A DNA stretch of 64,000 nucleotides from Rhodocollybia butyracea (Eukaryota > Basidiomycota > Agaricomycetes > Agaricales > Omphalotaceae): contig JADNRY010000034.1 in assembly GCA_015501585.1 (NCBI GenBank), positions 186,001 through 250,000 of the forward strand, in the 5' to 3' direction. The notes beneath the pieces are model-generated. The model ran no database searches. It was not told where the DNA came from and saw nothing but the letters and a program-made list of their open reading frames with translations. Every line of letters begins with the position of its first letter. The first letter of the stretch is position 1. The position numbers and the translations under genes are program-made. Below are positions 24,615 to 38,253 of the stretch, one piece after another.

Positions 24615-25399
24615 TGGATGGAATTGTATGCTATCTGTCCCTTTGCATTTTCCCTCACAACGTCTCATGCATGTCAGGTCTACTATCCTTATGCTTCTCA
24701 TCATGACTGATTTGTTTTGTACCATCTGTACTATGTTTGTATCGCCAGCAGCCTTGAATTAATGCTAGTCTTGCTCAAAAATTGTTGGAGACCTGGCACA
24801 TACTTGCTTGTGATTGTGTCCCCTTGTTTTTTTGTCCGAATATCCGGAGGGATCTTGGATGAAATGATACACCGAACATGCCCAACTCGGGAGTCGGACT
24901 GATTTTGATTGGCTCTCGAGTTGACTCTGGTCGCCCGACAGACTGGCATTCGGGAACATCGGGGGCATCGCAACCATTGCTATCCAGGTGACTACTTCAT
25001 GCTGTCGTGAAAGTTGCGTGGAAGCATACTATTAGTGACAGTAGCTTGTCCGCCGTCCGTTCATTTGCTTCTTGGCTCATGTAACAGCATATACTTGGCT
25101 GGCCCCTGTATACGTCACAAATCTCACGCGACCTCCGTTTCTTCCTTCGAGCTTCAAAAGCTCAAAAGTTCAAGCTTACAATCTTCAAGCTCAACTGATA
25201 TTTCTTCAATAAAATAACACTCAATTCACCGCTTACTTGTTTCCAAGTACAATATGTAACCACAAAGAAAGTTGTGTTGTCAACATTGCATTGCCAGTTG
25301 AATCTTGATGCTAACCTGATTTTGTCCCGATCGAGAGCACGTCACCATGGATGAGTATAAAACCAGGCTAGCTAAGATTTACGCGTCCCCATATCCCTA
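24615..25399. other. Intergenic region
   Basis: 3' flank of RIF1 and promoter region of the CFA synthase gene. A TATA-like word (gtataaaa) lies at about 25355-25362, 40 bases before the chosen start. No gene is seen. Confidence 0.5.
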
Positions 25400-27503
25400 A
25401 TGTCAGACCAGCTCCTTGATACTCCCTCCAAACATTCCTTGTCATTCTCCGGTCTCGCAGATAACGCTTGGAACCGTTTACTAGAAGCCGCATTCAGGAC
25501 AGGATGGAAACCGGTCACTAAATTAGCAGAAGCTGCTGTCGTAGCGTATGTTTTCTCCTCTTCTCGCTCAAAATTTTCTTTCTAAACTTGTCTGTAGGTT
25601 AATGAGAAACATGTCCAAAGGACAGTTAAAAGTGTTTACTTTCGAAAATATTTACACGTTTCCCGCTCATGCAAGAGATCCTATTGACGGACACAAGGCA
25701 GAACTCCGAGTGGTGAACGACGTTTTCTGGGTCAGGCTCTGTGCGATGGGTGACTTGGGTTTTGCCGAGGTGAACTGTTGCAATTCAGCAGCAGAATCAG
25801 GCACTTACCCATTCTATATCAGAGCTACATGTACGGCGATGTCGAGTGCGACGATTTGGTATCGCTTTTTGAGGTAGGTCCCAGTTTCCCGGAATCAGTC
25901 CTTATATACTTAACCATGGTGTTCAGATGTTCCTAGACAACCGAGAGAAGCTATCAAACATGGACTCCGCCGTCTCCTATCTATTCACTTTGCCTCAGAA
26001 AATTACATCCTACCGATTCCTCAATACCATCGGCAATTCTCGCTCCAACATCTCTGCCCATTATGACATTTCCAACGAAATGTTTGCTGGATTCCTTTCA
26101 AAAGACATGACCTATTCCTGCGCCATTTTCGATGACCTCGATGGCGACCTGAAAGACGATAAAGCGGGGCTCGATCGCGCACAGTGGAGCGGAGGAGCGG
26201 GACTACAACGGCTGGGCCAGAGTATACCACTCTCAAACCAAGCTCATACTCTTACCGGCGACGAAACTGACGTCTTGGAATCTGCTCAATTCCGTAAACT
26301 TCATCATATCATACGGAAGGCCAACATCCTCCCTGGACAACGTGTACTAGAGATCGGTTCAGGCTGGGGATCTCTTTCCATTCTTATCGCACAGACTGTT
26401 CCCGATACGACCATCCACACCCTTACTCTTAGCGTGGCACAGCAGAACCTTGCGAAGCAGCGCATACGCGATGCTGGTCTAGAAGACCGGATTACTGTGC
26501 ATCTCATGGACTATCGCGATATGCCGAAAGAGTGGGAGGGTTCGTTTGATAGAATGGTCAGCGTTGAGATGATAGAGGCCGTAGGGAGGGAGTTCCTTGA
26601 GACATATTGGCGACAGGTTGATTGGGCCTTGAAAGATAAAAATGCGGTCGGTGTGGTGCAAGTCATCACGATTCCAGAAGCCCGTACGTGTTTTACCTCT
26701 GTCGAAATTTCCGTGCCGTTCTCATCGGAGCAACGTAGGATTCGAGAGGTATATCAGGGAGATCGATTTCATACGAAAATGGGTTAGTTCATCTTATCCA
26801 AAAAAAATCTCTAGGTTTCGCTCATTAATCCCAATCAATACACTTTTTCTCAATACACAGAGTAAGCTACAGTATCCAATTTCGTAAACACCTCAAACGC
26901 TCAACTTACACGCTTTCTGACTAGTCTTCCCCGGCGGTTTCCTCCCAACATTGACTGAACTGCTTCGAACTCTCACCTCTGGGTCTCGCGGAACACTTAC
27001 CGTCGACTCGGTATCGAACATCGGCCCCCACTACGCTCGCACGCTCCGGGAATGGAGAAAACGATTCTTGCAACGGTTCGATGAAGTGGTGGTACCGTCA
27101 CTGCAGAAGGAATACCCCGACGTAATGGGATACAAAGGCGCAGATGTGGCGCAGCGGGAGAGAGCACAGAGAGAAATCGAGGTGTTCAAGCGCAAGTGGA
27201 TATGTGAGTGCAACAGTGGTTTCTTTTCGCTGTTTATGGAGGGTTACTAATTTGGTTTTTTTTTTCCTTTGTAGATTACTAGTAAGCTTGTTCTGACCTT
27301 TGGGACCTGTACATGAAAGAAAGTTCTGACTATGGTTTATACAGCTGTTATTGCGAAGTTGGGTTTACTACACGGACACTTGGAGGTGAGTGGTTGTTGC
27401 TTCATTCGATGTATATCTCCAAATTTGACATTATACTTTAGATCATATCGTAACGTTCACTCGTGAGGGAGTTCGGGATTATGGCTGTAATGTCCTTGAA
27501 TAA
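25400..27503 (+). CDS. Cyclopropane-fatty-acyl-phospholipid synthase family methyltransferase
   Basis: SAM-dependent enzyme that adds a methylene bridge (or a methyl) to unsaturated acyl chains of phospholipids. Hand-splicing gives MSDQLLDTPSKHSL, then exons with KVFTFENIYTFP, AELRVVNDVFWVRL, SYMYGDVECDDLVSLFE and MFLDNREKLSN. The catalytic core follows, with ISAHYDISNEMFAGFLS, MTYSCAIF, the SAM-binding motif VLEIGSGWGSL, and SVEMIEAVG. The C-terminus reads FPGGFLPTLTELL, IGPHYARTLREWR, then KWIYYYCYCEVGFTTRTLG and DHIVTFTREG before the stop at 27501-27503. One exon is only 7 nt (27275-27281) and is needed to build the WIYY..YCE segment. Residues expected for the family are present and the frame is open, so it is probably functional. 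It is convergent with the regulator at 27876. Confidence 0.85.
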
Positions 27504-27875
27504 CCAAGCCTCATCCCACGCGATGTTCATTGAGAATGTTAACCTCTTATTTATTCGGACTTGTCGGTAATTGAGTAGAAGACGATTAGGTACACTCAGC
27601 AACACTGTTCTCAAACCGCATACAGTATATTGGGCTAACAAGTATGTACATGTAATTCATTCATTAAAAATAGAAGATAGGTAGATGCAGAGGTTATGAT
27701 AATTAGGAGCTTAACAGTATCTAGATTCATTAAAAAAGATGTAACGCTACAGTCGAAAAAACCCGGAAACCAACAAACGGAAAACCCAAATAATGAAAGT
27801 ACAAGAAGTCAAGAAAACAAAATGGTGAAGAGAGTGAGATTGATTATCCGAAAAAAGGAAAGAGCGCGTGAAACG
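27504..27875. other. Intergenic region between convergent genes
   Basis: Shared 3' flank of the CFA synthase gene and the first Zn2Cys6 regulator, rich in A/T. No gene is seen. Confidence 0.4.
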
Positions 27876-30800
27876 TTAGAACCAAGCCATATAGCTGGTC
27901 TCCTCCAAATGCGTGGTCAACGCTCCATGATCCAAGTTGAAGACCTCGTCCTCCCCGACCCTGGGAGACGACGGCATGAATGGCGTCGGCGGTGCAGAAG
28001 CAAACACTTCCCGGTAGCTGTACCTATCCTCAACGCCAATACCACCGCTACTGAAGGAGTAGATATTCGGTAGGTAAGGCAGACGCGGTGGAATCGAGGG
28101 ATGCCCAGGATGCATGTAGGTAGATCCAGAACCACCGCCAAGCTCATATTCCTGCTGATAAGTCCCCGACACTCCCTGCGATGCTAATGGCTGGTATCCC
28201 TGCTGAGCGGCAGCCGCAGCGAGGCCGAGACTATCCAGACTCAAACTGCCCATCCCCGAGATCATGGAGGTCTGTACGGGCAAGCTACGCAAAGGAGGTG
28301 GAGATACGGGGACAACCGGTGGGTTCCTTAAGAGATCTTGGAGGCGTTGGATGAGCGAGTAATGTGTCATGCTGAATGACTGCGGAAGTTCAAAGTAGGG
28401 GCCAGCACCCTGTAACGAAGACGCTATCGATGTCAGTCCCTCATGAGTGTTCGCGTTCATGTTGCCGCCATTTACACTAGCGACCTGATGGTGGCGGAAA
28501 TCCCAATAAGCTCGCCGGGACTTGTCAAAGTTCTTCTCGATGACAGGCTTTTAAGTATGGACGGAAAAAAAATAGTTAGTTATAATCGCCACTGCGGAGT
28601 TCGAAGTGGTGGTTAAGCCTAACTTACCAGTGTTCGTGCACAGAATGGCAGAATCTTCGCTGCACGTTCGAAAAGTCTACAGACACGATCCAAGTCTGCA
28701 AGTGCGCATGGGGCTAGAGCACATGATGGCTCTCTAGAAACGAATAGGGAGAGTGTGACCTTGAGGCCAAGCAGTTTAGAAACAGAAAAAAGATAGCTCG
28801 GAGAAGGAAGTAATACTCACGGATGCCGAAAACACGTTGAACCAGAAGCACAAAAATCGACCGCTCAGCTGTTCTTCCTTCTCAAACAATGTTTCCACCG
28901 CCGCGATTATGGACGAACAGCCTAGATAAGTCGCGAGAACCGATGGAGCGAGCTTGTTGTTCCAGTCGAACTGTTCTGGGCTACTCAGAAGCTCCATAAA
29001 TGGTCGGCGATGCAGCTGGAGGAGAGCTGCGAATATGATAATGGTCAGAGTCCTGCGAAAAGATAAGACCGTGCAAGAACCAACCTATATCACGTCCTGT
29101 CGACACTAGAGCCCTTTGCATGACCAGGAATCGAGAATCATTTCCAACGTGTTCCTCTTTGAGTAAATCTGGAACGTTGAATCTCCGCACTATAGAATCA
29201 AGTTCCACAGTCCTCTCGTATGGGGAATGTTCACGGAAGTGATTGCCTCGAGAATAGGTGATAAACAGTCGATGAAAAAACGGTTCTTCCATCCATGATC
29301 TTTAGAGTTCACGTTATAGTTTTGGACTGAACGCGGCGAGGAAACCTAGATGCACTTACAGATCATTTCTTCCGGCGAGACGTACAAGCCCTGTTCGCTA
29401 AAGTCAGGCGGCTGGATATCCACATGTGCTAGGCAAATTGATGGTGGACGCCCTAGGGAAAGACTCTGGTAGAGTTTTGGTTTGCGACAAGCACAGCGAC
29501 GAACTTTTGCATAGACTCACCATCCGACAGTCTAGGTTAAGAAGCTCCCAAAAGACGTGCCTCCGTTTGGCGTGTTCTTCAGGTATCATTTTGTTTCGGC
29601 CTTCACGATCTGCTTGAGCGTTTCAGGGTGTGAAAAGAGTAGGTCGCCGTTCTAATTACGTACGAAGTCCCAGCTAAATTGAAGGGATCGATAAGTATCA
29701 TTGAAGGGAAAGGGTGAGTTTGAGAATGAGCCTACCCCTTGTGCCAGTTTGGCTACGAAACCCATCAAATTCCAGGCGTATCCGACTGCTTTCTTGTTGT
29801 CTGAAAAGATAAGATGATACCATATCATGAAGAACTGAAATAGGTCTTGAGTATCAGCAGTCGATGCGAGTGATGTGAGACATACGAGAGCATGTAGTGT
29901 GTCGAAGTCGGGTTCTTCCATAAGTGGTATCTCGCAAACAGAAGCACGGGCTAGATGATGATAAGCTTCGCCGTACAAATTACCCAGCGGTTTGTTAAGA
30001 TCGACCAGGGATCCTATCGAGAGAACCATGAGGAGCAGCGCCAGTCGTCGTGGGCTCAAGTCTTCAATCGATGTTTCATAACAGTGATGTAGGAGATTTG
30101 AGAGAAATGTTTCAGACGCGTCGAGATTATATCTGCGTTGAAATGCTCATCAGATAGGGAGCAAAGGGTGAAGTGAACAAAACAGACTGCCACAGCGCGT
30201 TCCCTTGCGCTTCCTTGCATACTTTCTCCGCTTCTTGTCTAGGAGGTAGAGAATCCCTGATGCGCTTTCGAATTTTCAGATCCACAGCCCACGGAAAGGG
30301 AAATGTAGCGCTCAGTTGGACGACGTCCGGCGGGACATCCGGTGGGCCTTTGGTGTGCTCATTGCCATTTTCCTGATTATCTTTAGAGCGACTATAGAGC
30401 GGAACTCAAAAAGTACTCACATCCATATAGTGATTGGTATTTTCGTTAGTGAGAGATAAAGTGGTTACGGCTTGATGTAGATTTTCGCTATCTCGTTGAG
30501 ACCATTCGGTCGAAGAGGATGATGCATTCGAGGAGACTCCGTAGAATTCTTGAATTGTCTTTATCCGAAGCAGTTCCGGGGAAAGCGATGGGTGATGCTC
30601 GTTGAACCCTTTTACCACATCCTCAAGATACCGAACGCGTTCGCTTAGCTGAGATATCTTCCCGTGAAGTTGTCCAGTATTGGCCAGAATAAATCTTGAC
30701 AATGTCCATCGATGACAACCGTTTGAACTGGAAATACAAGACGTACCGGCTACCCCGTCCAGAGGTTAGTGCACCTATAGCTCGTCAGGACGCTGTCTAC

Positions 30801-31278
30801 GAGTACGAAAAGAAAGCAGTTCACCTTCGGGACATATATCTCCACATCCACGTTTCCTACAAGACTATGGAGCGAATCTCAATTTCCTTTGATTAGGATG
30901 TAGAAAAAGCGTACCAACCTGACAAGGAAAATTGCGATCACACTGTGAAATCATCAATAAACTGTAACTCGTTCTACGAGGTACTCTACCTTCAACTTGA
31001 GCCTGAGTACAAATCGTCAAATCTGTAGATCTGTCCCGAAATGAAGCAAGGACTTGCCTTCGACATTCTCTGCACGACAGTGTACGATTTGGATTTTTGT
31101 CCCTTTGCGGAGGGTCTGGACGATCTTGCCTGGGCATATCGAAAGCAGCAAAGGCAGAATTTGCCTGAAAGTCATACTGAGAAGAGTCTTGGTACTGGTC
31201 GAGAGACGAAGAGGCCCAATTTCGCGATCTTTTCATGGGACGGCCACTGTCGCTGGTAGGCAAGCCCGAGACGAGCAT
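27876..31278 (-). CDS. Zn2Cys6 fungal transcription factor, tandem copy 1
   Basis: Nuclear transcription regulator. The N-terminus (31278) reads MLVSGLPTSDSGRPMKRSR. The binuclear zinc cluster is split over four exons: CRECRR, LKLK (a 13-nt exon at 30990-31002), CDRNFPCQ, then SCRKRGCGDICPE. All six zinc ligands are present. The intron after CRECRR begins with GCAAGT, so it is a GC-AG intron. A linker and coiled-coil-like segment follows (FILANTGQLHGKISQLSERVRYLEDVV). The fungal_trans domain includes RRLALLLMVLSIGSLVDLN, YHHLARASVCE and YAWNLMGFVAKLAQGVG. The C-terminal exon is Gly/Ser/Pro-rich and ends in EETSYMAWF. It lies head-to-tail with a paralogue at 31662-34920. Targets are unknown. 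Confidence 0.8.
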
Positions 31279-31661
31279 GATAGTAAAGAAAAGAGGTAGT
31301 CTGAGCTAAAGAGAAACTTGACAAGCTGGGCCATACTAAAGTTGAGAAGCCGAATTCGTGACGGCGTCGAATTCTATTTCTAAAGGCAAACTGCCTTTTC
31401 CGACGAGAGACTTGCTTCCACAGCGATTTTACGTTTTTTTATGTACAACGTCGTCACATGTACGGACGGTGTATCAAAGTTCGCTTCATTCTATCTGACG
31501 CCGAAGCTATAGAGCTAGTTAATGCGGCTACATCCAATCACGGAGATCCAGTTTAACACCTTGGGGGCCCCGAGGACAGCGCATTACTTGAGAAGGAAAG
31601 CCAAAGCTAAAGACGGTACACAACATCGCTACAATATCGAAGTCCAAAGTCAATGTTAGTC
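31279..31661. other. Intergenic region between tandem regulators
   Basis: Promoter region of copy 1 and 3' flank of copy 2. No gene is seen. Confidence 0.4.
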
Positions 31662-34600
31662 TCAAAACCACCCCATCCAACTTTGTTCTGTGTTCGGATG
31701 TAGTGCGCCCAGCTCGAAATTTATTGAAGTTGGCCCCTTATACAGAGAGTTATCCGAAGGTGCAGTATCGAACCCAAGCGGGTTGGCGATTTCAGGGTAT
31801 AAGTAGGGAAGTATGGGTCGAGAGTAATTCATCGGTGGAGGTGGAGACCAAGAGTGTGATGGCGGACAGTCCGATGGATTTGGTGAACTACATTTGCATG
31901 GCTTACGCATCGGGAACATTATTTTCGCCCTCTCGTGGGCTTCGGCGATACAGTGAGTGAGCACAGTATGAGCATTTTTGAACGAATCGTCAGTCGGTGG
32001 CGGGCTGGGAGCAGGAACGAACAGATTTGAGTTCATCTTGATCAGTTCATCAACAAAAGTATCATGCTCGTCCTCATGCCGTAGTACCAAGTGAGGGACT
32101 TCTTGCCCAAAAAACCACCGTCGGAAGATGCTGTTTGCTTTAGCTATGATGGTGTCCAGCATGTGCTAATACTTGAATATGAGCTAAAAGACCGCTTTTG
32201 ACTTGCGAAAGGCATACCACAACCTCGGGTGCTCTTGCACAGTGCCCGGCTTTTGTCGCAGCCTTGAACAGTCTCCGGGCTCGTTCTAGCTCTTGGAGAC
32301 CAGCAGGTGATCTGTCAATATAACTTTCAACAAATAATCAGTCGATCGACTTGTGGTACATACAAGCAAGTAAATGGGGCACGGATGACAAGCAGCGCGA
32401 TCGCTACCTGAATCATCGACGGGAAACGAGTCAAAAAGATGGATTTGATCCTAGTTATTTTAAAACTCACCACAGCCGAGCATATGTTTGACCAGTTACC
32501 GAGGAGCCGTGCACTGAGCTCTGGTTCCCGGTGATACAGAGTCTCAGCTGCAGCTATCATTCGCAAAGCTCCAAGCCAAACAGCAACAACCGAAGGAGCA
32601 TATCGATGTCGTTTATTGAATGCTTCCTCGGGGCCACTAAGAGCTCTCATAAAATATGGCCGATGTAGCTGAAGTAATACTGAAGTGGACATTAATCACA
32701 CGACAAAGGATAAAAGGAAAATATATACCGGATTCATAAGTCATCGTAAAAGAAACCTGTTGAAGAAGCATGGTGCGGGATCGCGGGTTGTGCAGTTGGA
32801 GCGCTTCCGGGGTGGGGTAATTTCGAACTTGCATGTCTAGTTCTAAGATTCTGCTGTATTCGACGGCAGGCTGGGAGATGGCATCGACAACAGTATATAA
32901 ACAGTCAGCACAAAACGAGTGTTTCCAGCTTTGATCTAGACATATGGTTTAAGACTGCTGAGAGATATCGACAAAAGCCACAGCACTTACAGTGATGTGA
33001 AGATTCGGAGTAATCACAATTTGAGTCAGGTATATACATCGGACGGGAGCAGTCTGTATGTTTGACGGACATAGATGGAGGTCGACCTACAGACAGAGCG
33101 AGACGGGAATCCAAACATAAGAGCTCCCAAAAGAGGCTAGCATTCAGACGCAAAGTCATGAGCATTCAGATAGCGCAAAGCTGTGACCAACATACCTGCG
33201 ACGGTTCTCTACTTCCTCGGGAATGACCTTGGACTTTACACCATTGCGATCTAACCGCGAAAATCAGTGGCTGAAAATGTCAAGGTAAATGTAACATACG
33301 TAGTCCAATCTACATGATCGTCAGAATGTTGCCACAAGGACAGACAAAGGAGATTACTCACACTTTGCGCAAGCTTTGTGGCAAGACCCATGATAGCCCA
33401 CGCCTCAGAAAAGCTTTTCTTATTGTCCGATAATACGATCAGATACCACAGCTCGAAGTATAGTGCTGTGATGGTATCCAGTGTGGTGTCTTCCAGCAGC
33501 GAGACTTCGCAAAGGGCGGCACGCGAGAGCATGTGGTATGTTTCGGTGGCGGAGGAATCAGCTGGACGATTTAGATCAACAAAGGAGCCAATGGCAAGGA
33601 TCATAAAAAGAAGAGCGAGACGCCTGGAGCCGAGCTCCTCAAGGGAGGTGGTATAACAGTGGTGAGTGAGGTTCTGGAAAAAGGTAGGGTCGGGAAGAAT
33701 GTTGCAGCTAATCGAATGTTATAAATATGTATTTACTTAAAAAGCGATGGAAAAGATAACAGAAACAACGTACTGCCACGAAGTATTTGCTCGCATCTGC
33801 TCCCAGAGGTATATGCTTTCTTGGCGAGTAGGGAGTTGACTACGGATGTACTCTCTTAAAGTAAGATTTGGTTCAGAAGATTTGCGCCCGTCACCCATAG
33901 GAAAAGCATGGTTTAGACGTCGAATCTCAGCTTCCATTGTGTTGTCGCGCTGTTGAAGATAAATGAAGATCCCCACGAGCACACGGGCGCACCTACCGCA
34001 GCTATATTGTTCGTTGGATCACTCCAACCGCGTTCAGTGTCATCAGAAACAGATTCATGATCAAAATTTCTTTCGGATGACACTGGAACTATGGTACCAC
34101 CATGTTTTGGTTGAGCAACACCATAGAGCTCCACGGTGCTCTTCACATTTAGCATCTCGGTTGTAGAAGAGGATGGGAACCCGAATGATCTGCAGAGCTT
34201 TCTAGTGCTTCCTCGAGCCGTCGAATATGCTCGCTCATGTCGTGAATCTTTGCGTGAAGTTGCTCAGTGTTGGCAAGAATAAATCTAAAAGATAGTAAAC
34301 ACCGAGACAAAAAATCAAAGGGGTCAGCAACCTACCTTGTTCCCTTGCCAGACACCAAAACGCCTGAGGAGTGTGGCGTATAAGCTTCGCGACGAGGCAA
34401 CATGCCAATAGAACATACCGTCCGGGCATATGTCGCTCACCCCCCGCTTCTTGCATGATCCACTTTCAATCAGTTCAGACTAATGAAAAAGCAAAGGACA
34501 AAAATGTAGGCTCATACCAAGGAAACGTTCGATCGCACTAGAGCATAGTTCAGCGAGAGGGAAGAATCCAGCTTGTAGTTCAACTCACTCTCAGTTTCAA

Positions 34601-34920
34601 TCTAGTAGAAGTGATGGAATATTTTATTTTCTTTATTCCGCTCGGTATAAAATTTGCCTTACCTCCTGCATTCACAGCATGATAGCGGAGCCTACCTCAA
34701 ATATGAGCATGACTCACGATGGAGTCAAGCGACTTACCTTTTTTCCTGCCTGTTTTTTGGAGGCCAAAGTCTCCGAGATAAAAACACGGTCTTGTGAGGA
34801 ACTTTGTCCAGTGACAAACTGATCTTGTTCAGGTAGTTTTGCAGTGGAATCCTTACGGGGGCGCTTGACAGGCCGTTCGTCAGAAACATGCCCGGTGAAG
34901 GGCACGATAGATGGCGACAT
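31662..34920 (-). CDS. Zn2Cys6 fungal transcription factor, tandem copy 2
   Basis: Paralogue of the gene at 27876-31278. I chose the start at 34920 (MSPSIVPFTGHVSDERPVKRPRKD); an in-frame ATG at 34983 is possible. The zinc cluster is again assembled from small exons: APLSCCECRR, LKLR (13-nt exon, 34589-34601), CDRTFPC, then GSCKKRGVSDICPD. All six ligands are present. Here the donor after CECRR is GT, while copy 1 has GC. The fungal_trans part includes a stretch very like copy 1 (MILAIGSFVDLNRPA, YHMLSRAALCE, EAWAIMGLATKLAQSV). The C-terminus ends in TEQSWMGWF, resembling the SYMAWF end of copy 1; such a shared terminal motif suggests a conserved activation or docking tail (inference). Confidence 0.8.
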
Positions 34921-35888
34921 TTGTGGAAGCTGCCTGAAGGTTGGCGGACAAAGAGAGAGGAAACAAAAGTTATGTCTGTGCAAGCATTTAGATGGGAAAA
35001 GAGTGATAAAATAGGCTTACACAATACAGAAACGCCCCAGCCTCGGAGTTGAGGAATGTTTCGGAGATCTTCGATCTATCTTCAAATTCCGCCGATGAAA
35101 GAGCAAGGACTGTTCCGTATCATTAGGATGAGGAGCTATAAGTAGGTACCTTGACTCACGAGCCTTCCGTGCTTAAATTCTAATGGGTATCATTCATTGG
35201 CTTTGGTCAATAGTAGACACGCTGCTCAGGGCTTCGTGCTCCTGCATCTCCGAGACGTATTTTATTATAATCAACCTACTCGACCACATGAGAAATTGAA
35301 TGTTTTATAAATATCAATGAGCAAGATGACATTACTTATAGAATTCTGATGAGGTTTGATATCCGCATATAGACAAGTGCCTTCCTCTTTGGGATCTTGC
35401 GTCATGTGAGCCGTTGTGGTGAAGTATTATTAGCTAGCTAACTAGTACATCTTCATATATCATCTGGCAAAGAAAGTCTTCATAGGCCCAGCTCTGGACC
35501 TCTCCTAAAATTGCAGGAGCCTATAGTGGAACCTGTCTATCCATAGGGGTCTGATGTAGGCCTTAAAAAGCTACGGGTGAGTCGGGCCCGGGATAACCGG
35601 GTCACATTCGAAGTGTAATATGGAACGACAACTGATCTCCATATGGGATGGCTCCGTCGACTTCGGTGAAGCCCCGAGAAGGTCCCATAGCATACTCGTT
35701 TGTTGCTACTCTGCACTGGCTAGGCACTTCACAACTACAACTTTGTATATTGAGCGGCTGAAAGACGATCCAAAGAATGTATTTAGTGAGTACAACGGTA
35801 TCTGAAAAGGCAACCCGACGACCAGTTATAGTAGTAATAAAATATGCGGCTGTAGGTAATGCTACGCGGTATACTGACTACAACCCGA
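34921..35888. other. Intergenic region
   Basis: Promoter region of regulator copy 2 and 3' flank of the carnitine acyltransferase gene. A 61-codon plus-strand frame at 35620-35805 has no recognisable content. Confidence 0.4.
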
Positions 35889-38253
35889 CTACAACTTTGG
35901 CTTTTCCGCCGCAGCCTGCGCGGCGAGCGCATTCTCCATCATGACACGAGTTTCAGTTGCAGCTTCTGCAAGATAGTGCTTGAATTCTGCGGTGTTGCGC
36001 TTAAGACTAGTGATGGTCCAACGGATGTAGTCGTCGCCAATAGCGTAGGAGAGCCCGTACCCATCGGGCACGACTAAAAGGCAAAGTAATATTAACGACT
36101 AATGGGTAACGTTAATGAAAGCACAGCTCACCTTCACCATAACCCCATCCATCAAAGTATTTACTACTTAATTGACTAGTACTCAACTCCCAATGACTGG
36201 TTTTGGTATATGAGGGATCACTGTACAAAGCTGGTGGAGCTTCTCCCTCTTTCATTATCTTTTTGAGACCAAAGAGGTGTCTGTCAACACCTTGTCCGTC
36301 AGCAGCCCATCCTGCGTATTGGAGATGTCGCGCAACAGCAGCACGAAACAGAAGCGCGCGATGGACATCCTATCAGAATACTGGTTAGTTACCCATAGAA
36401 AGGGATTATCGATCACCAAGAAATAGCAACCTAACGGAACGTACTGTTTGGTGGGGATCAAGCATCGCCTCTGCCCATTTCTTAGACTCATTGCTGGCAC
36501 TTCGGATGACTTCTGTCCGTCCAAGTTGATATTTTCTTGTCTGAGCACTTTCGTACGTGACTGCCGGACGATTATACATCTTGTAAAAGGCAAGATGTTT
36601 CACAAGCTGGGCCCAAGCATCTGGAGATGCTTTGAACTTTTTGATATAATTCTTGCCGTATCCTTCGTAATGCAGTACCTGGTTTCAAATGAACAAGCAA
36701 TCTCATGGAATATCTGGGAAACACTGTCACATACATGCAAATCATGATCGCTGACGAGCTTGTCGAAACGGCCCTCCGCGGAACTCACTAGTTGCCGAAC
36801 TTCGTCATTCAGTGTAAATTTGAGCTCTACAGGTACTGGTAGATCGATTCCAGTTTGGCTTGTACGCTTAGGGCCAAGGTCTATCTTGTTATGCGCGACT
36901 GCGGCTAGGATGAACTCATTCATCCGCAAGGTAGGGGTACCTATGTAAATGGGGGATCAGGTTCGGCGAGGATAATAGTTTCAGGTCTCATCAAGATTCC
37001 ATCTCTCACTTACCATCCATACATGAGTGTTCCCCTAAAAATCCAGAGCGGCCGTTATCGAAGACGACAACTAAAAAAGAACAGATTCAGTCGTTGCCGG
37101 AATCACGGAGCAAACAAGGCACTCACGTTGATGTTTATCGTAGAAGCGATTCCTTCCGTTTCCCACCCAACAGGCCCAGGAAATATCTTCTCGGGTGACC
37201 GGTTTTGCGTCATCTAGACATACAATGATCATGGCGCTCTCAATTGCTTGCAAGGTCCTTTCGTTGCTTGAAGAGGCACTAATGAGTTTCGCTCGGGCAT
37301 CGGTCCAATAATCACGATTATCCGAGGTAAGAGCGCCAATGGGAACTGCTGATTCAGAACCCGCTTGTTGGATGACCCTCTCAATCTGTCTAAAATAATG
37401 GTAAAGAACGCGAAAATATAGAAAGTATTGAATGAACGAACACTTCAAGTTCCGCTGCCGACAGTTCACGCCCTGAGCTATCAACCAAAGGAACAACAAA
37501 GAACTTGTTCTTTCGGACGAAAACAACATGATTGTTCTGCTTTGGATCAAACTTATGAGCAACGTCCGACGGTTTTTTCGGATATCGAGAAGAGTGGAAT
37601 CTGCATTAGATCACTTAGTGCTCAAAGAAAGTAGCAGACGGCAGTTGTTGTAGCAAGAAATAAACTCACAGCCATTTGTATGAATCCATACATAACGGCG
37701 CGCCACGTACTTTCTCGGGTTCGAGTAATTGGCTAAGATCGCCATTAGAAACCAAAAGACAGGGGGAAACAGATCACATACCTCTCAGTTATTTCACGGA
37801 AGGACATCATAGCTTTAATCAGACTAGCGCCTCGAGTGGCATCTCTCCTGAGTTTATCATCGAGATGCACGTAAAAGTAGCTGACGAAAACGACAACGGG
37901 GTCCCGATAGCCCATGTAGGCAGCATCATTCCACCAGTCACTAAGCCAGTTTTTAGTACCAGGTTCCGCCGCTCGTGCTTCTAATCTTTTCTGTAGCTCT
38001 GCGCCTTGAGTAGATGCTACAAACTCGTTCACAGCAGCTTCTGTCTTTGCAAAAGCAGCGTCATCAACATGAGGCCTAACAGACTCGAGATACTTTGTCG
38101 CCGTCGAGGAAAGAGAGGCACAGGAAGACGAGGCAGTGATTCTTGAAAGCGCAACATCGGGCCAGCATTTGGATCTACAGCATAACCAGGGGGAACTGAT
38201 TCGGAAGAACGGGAAGAAGCAGAAGATTTCAGGGATCGCGAAGATTTAGGCAT
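35889..38253 (-). CDS. Carnitine O-acetyltransferase, probably peroxisomal/mitochondrial
   Basis: Transfers acetyl groups between CoA and carnitine so that acetyl units can cross organelle membranes. Spliced minus-strand exons read MPKSSRSLKSSASS, GPMLRFQESLPRLPVP, KNWLSDWWNDAAYMGYRDPVV, RNRFYDKHQ and the catalytic GEHSCMDG (His at about 37030). Later exons read FILAAVAHNKIDLGPKRTS, FYKMYNRPAVTYESAQTRK, WAADGQGVDRHLFGLKK and DGYGLSYAIGDDYIRW. The protein ends in KPKL, a PTS1-like peroxisomal signal. Between LPRLPVP and SLSSTATKYLESV (about 38113-38121) the frame shifts as if one base were missing, with no plausible intron. An in-frame extension upstream of the chosen ATG (to 38538) could encode a mitochondrial presequence, as alternative starts do in yeast Cat2, but this is uncertain. 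Confidence 0.8.

Noticed and set aside
25400..38253. Metabolic cluster linking CFA synthase, two regulators and carnitine acetyltransferase
   Set aside because: Adjacent genes, but no shared promoter motif or pathway logic is visible; the neighbourhood is typical of mixed fungal gene order.
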